IMG/VR virus record: IMGVR_UViG_3300042433_000146
Coordinates: 120,633 to 184,632 of that record
DNA length: 64,000 bases
From: a virus
Strand: one strand, 5' to 3'
Positions 62,772 to 64,000 of this stretch are shown here, piece by piece. The translations under genes and the position numbers were made by a program. The notes beneath the pieces were generated by a model that did no database searches, was not told the DNA's origin, and saw nothing but the letters and a program-made list of their open reading frames with translations. Position 1 is the stretch's first letter. Each line of letters begins with the position of its first letter.

Positions 62772-63752
62772 GTGAAACCCAAGGTACAACGGCTCATTGA
62801 GCATGAACTATTCCGGCGCGCCGCAATTCTAGTTGAGGCGCGCCGCATCACCTTGGCTGAACACTTGTTGGAAAAGGGACCGGAAGGTGATGACCAGAAA
62901 GCAAAGCTCAAAGCCATCAAACAACAGATTCGTGATCTGATCCAACAGGCAGAAGATGCCGGTGACGAAGGCGACGAAAAGACCAACGAAAAACTCCTAA
63001 AGCGGGCCGAAGATTTGGCACAGGCAAATGGTTTGAAACTGAACGACATCAAGTCTAAAGTGAAGCCGTCTGCCAAACCCAAAGACCCGGAACCGGAACC
63101 CGAATCGGATGAAGATGAAACTCCCGAACCGGAAGAGCCGGAAACTGAAGTAGGTGGTGTTGCTGACAAATCTGATTCGTCTTTCGAAGACGACGAAGAT
63201 GGTAGCAATGACTTCGGCAATTACGATGACGAAGACAATGCGCCGCCGATGCCCAAAGATGGCACAGCGGATGACGACATCAAAAAAGGCGAAGTCACGT
63301 ACAAAATTGCGGGAAGGAAGCCCGGTGAATTTGAAGTCAAAGCCATTCCTTCGCAGTGGTTCCAGCAATGGTTAGAACGTGAGAAGTTTGGCCCGGCGGA
63401 ACTCAAAGCGAAGTTGACCAATGCGCAACATACGTCCCGCGAATTGACGCCGCCGCGAACGGATGATCGCGACAAACTGAACAATTTCCGGGAACGCCAA
63501 TCCGGGTATCAGAACAAGATCAAGGCCATTCAGAATGTTCTTCGGTCTTTGCAGAAGGTACACAACAAAGACATCGACGATCACAATCAGAAACAAGAGC
63601 GCCGCAAGGAACGCATCAATACCTTGGTGGACACGCTTTCAGACGGAAACCCGCTGATGAAAGTGATTGTTGGTTTGTTAGCGGACAAGTTGTTGAAGAA
63701 CAAAGATAAGGTCAACTACACGGGCGACGAAGATCCATACGGAGACGATTAA
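62772..63752 (+). CDS. Prohead core/scaffold-type protein
   Basis: 326 residues from GTG 62772 behind GGAGTCC. Two helical regions flank a very acidic centre (100-165, Pro/Glu/Asp). A central GEVTYKIAGRKPGEFEVK strand pair and FQQWLEREKFG helix form a compact part. The C-terminal coiled coil ends in DEDPYGDD. Its place just before the prohead protease fits a scaffold-associated protein. Confidence 0.6.
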   Translation: MKPKVQRLIEHELFRRAAILVEARRITLAEHLLEKGPEGDDQKAKLKAIKQQIRDLIQQAEDAGDEGDEKTNEKLLKRAEDLAQANGLKLNDIKSKVKPSAKPKDPEPEPESDEDETPEPEEPETEVGGVADKSDSSFEDDEDGSNDFGNYDDEDNAPPMPKDGTADDDIKKGEVTYKIAGRKPGEFEVKAIPSQWFQQWLEREKFGPAELKAKLTNAQHTSRELTPPRTDDRDKLNNFRERQSGYQNKIKAIQNVLRSLQKVHNKDIDDHNQKQERRKERINTLVDTLSDGNPLMKVIVGLLADKLLKNKDKVNYTGDEDPYGDD

Positions 63753-63753
63753 C

Positions 63754-64000
63754 ATGTCACAAAAACCACTACGCCTCATCACTGAGGTAAACGAGAATAT
63801 CACCGTTGCAAAGTCGCAATCGAAGGGTTACTTCATCGAAGGCATCTTTCTGCAAGCGTCATTGAAGAATCGAAACGGGCGCATTTACCCGATGGAAGTC
63901 ATGGAGCCGGAAGTGAACCGGTACGTGAATGAGTACGTCAAGCACAATCGTGCTTTTGGCGAACTGAATCACCCGGACAGCCCGTCGATCAATCTGGATC
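63754..64000 (+). CDS. Prohead protease (T4 gp21-like), 3' end outside window
   Basis: First 82 residues of a gene that runs off the window. KSQSKGYFIEGIFLQASLKNR, NGRIYPMEVMEPEVNRYV and FGELNHPDSPSINLD match the N-terminal part of gp21-type herpes-like serine proteases; the His in ELNHP is a catalytic residue. It cleaves core proteins and targeting peptides during head maturation. Confidence 0.93.
   Translation, partial: MSQKPLRLITEVNENITVAKSQSKGYFIEGIFLQASLKNRNGRIYPMEVMEPEVNRYVNEYVKHNRAFGELNHPDSPSINLD

Overview
This window looks like part of the genome of a large, T4-related tailed phage (myovirus). The evidence is a T4-type replisome (family B DNA polymerase, UvsX/RecA, DnaB-type helicase, gp61-type primase, RNase H-type 5' nuclease), a T4-type late set (large terminase, tail sheath, tail tube, portal, prohead core proteins, start of the gp21-type prohead protease), and at least 16 copies of a T4-like late-promoter box, NTAAATA, in front of late genes. 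TTGACA/TATAAT-type promoters, GNRA/UUCG-capped terminators and several exported proteins suggest a Gram-negative bacterial host. Nothing here identifies the host further.

Layout. 1-14.7 kb is nucleotide metabolism and replication: a nicotinamide phosphoribosyltransferase beside a NadM-Nudix fusion, a Nudix hydrolase, a HAD nucleotidase, polymerase, UvsX, two NTP-pyrophosphatase-type enzymes, helicase and a 2OG-Fe(II) oxygenase. 14.7-22.4 kb holds an Acb1-like 2H phosphoesterase and late or virion genes, including a protein with six Ig-like repeats. 22.4-35.5 kb holds primase, a ThyX-like enzyme, B12-type (class II) ribonucleotide reductase, a RuvC-like nuclease, a phosphatase, RNase H and many small early genes behind TTGACATATAGGT promoters. 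35.5-44.5 kb is an RNA-rich region with 19 recognisable tRNAs plus unusual tRNA-derived RNAs, interspersed with small genes, an HNH nuclease, a DNA-methylase-like protein, a metalloprotease and a Dps protein. 44.5-52.5 kb holds a second Acb1-like gene, an adenylosuccinate-synthetase-like enzyme, a VWA protein, a J-domain/pseudokinase protein and an exported cell-wall hydrolase. 52.5-64 kb is the head-tail module, with an inserted NAD kinase.

The most unusual feature is a recurrent RNA element in the tRNA region, seen six times. It consists of a covarying helix of about 8 bp, the conserved pieces TTGCT, AGCCG and TTATC, and a second helix. In two tRNAs it interrupts the 5' strand of the anticodon stem as a 51- or 57-nt hairpin, and removing it restores a perfect stem. 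In four other copies the hairpin is opened at its tip and the order is circularly permuted: the 3' tRNA part comes first and the 5' part second. In two of these (Cys, Gly-like) the acceptor stem is closed into a hairpin with no CCA. The other two carry only an Asn anticodon arm or only a T arm plus short acceptor-like hairpin. I cannot tell whether the insert is spliced, or whether these RNAs are circular tRNAs, tRNA decoys or something else.

Other points: the phage carries NAD salvage and NAD kinase genes, but the NMN adenylyltransferase domain lacks its HxGH signature. It has two Acb1-type candidate anti-CBASS enzymes. Its Dps and metalloprotease carry N-terminal peptides resembling the T4 capsid-targeting sequence.
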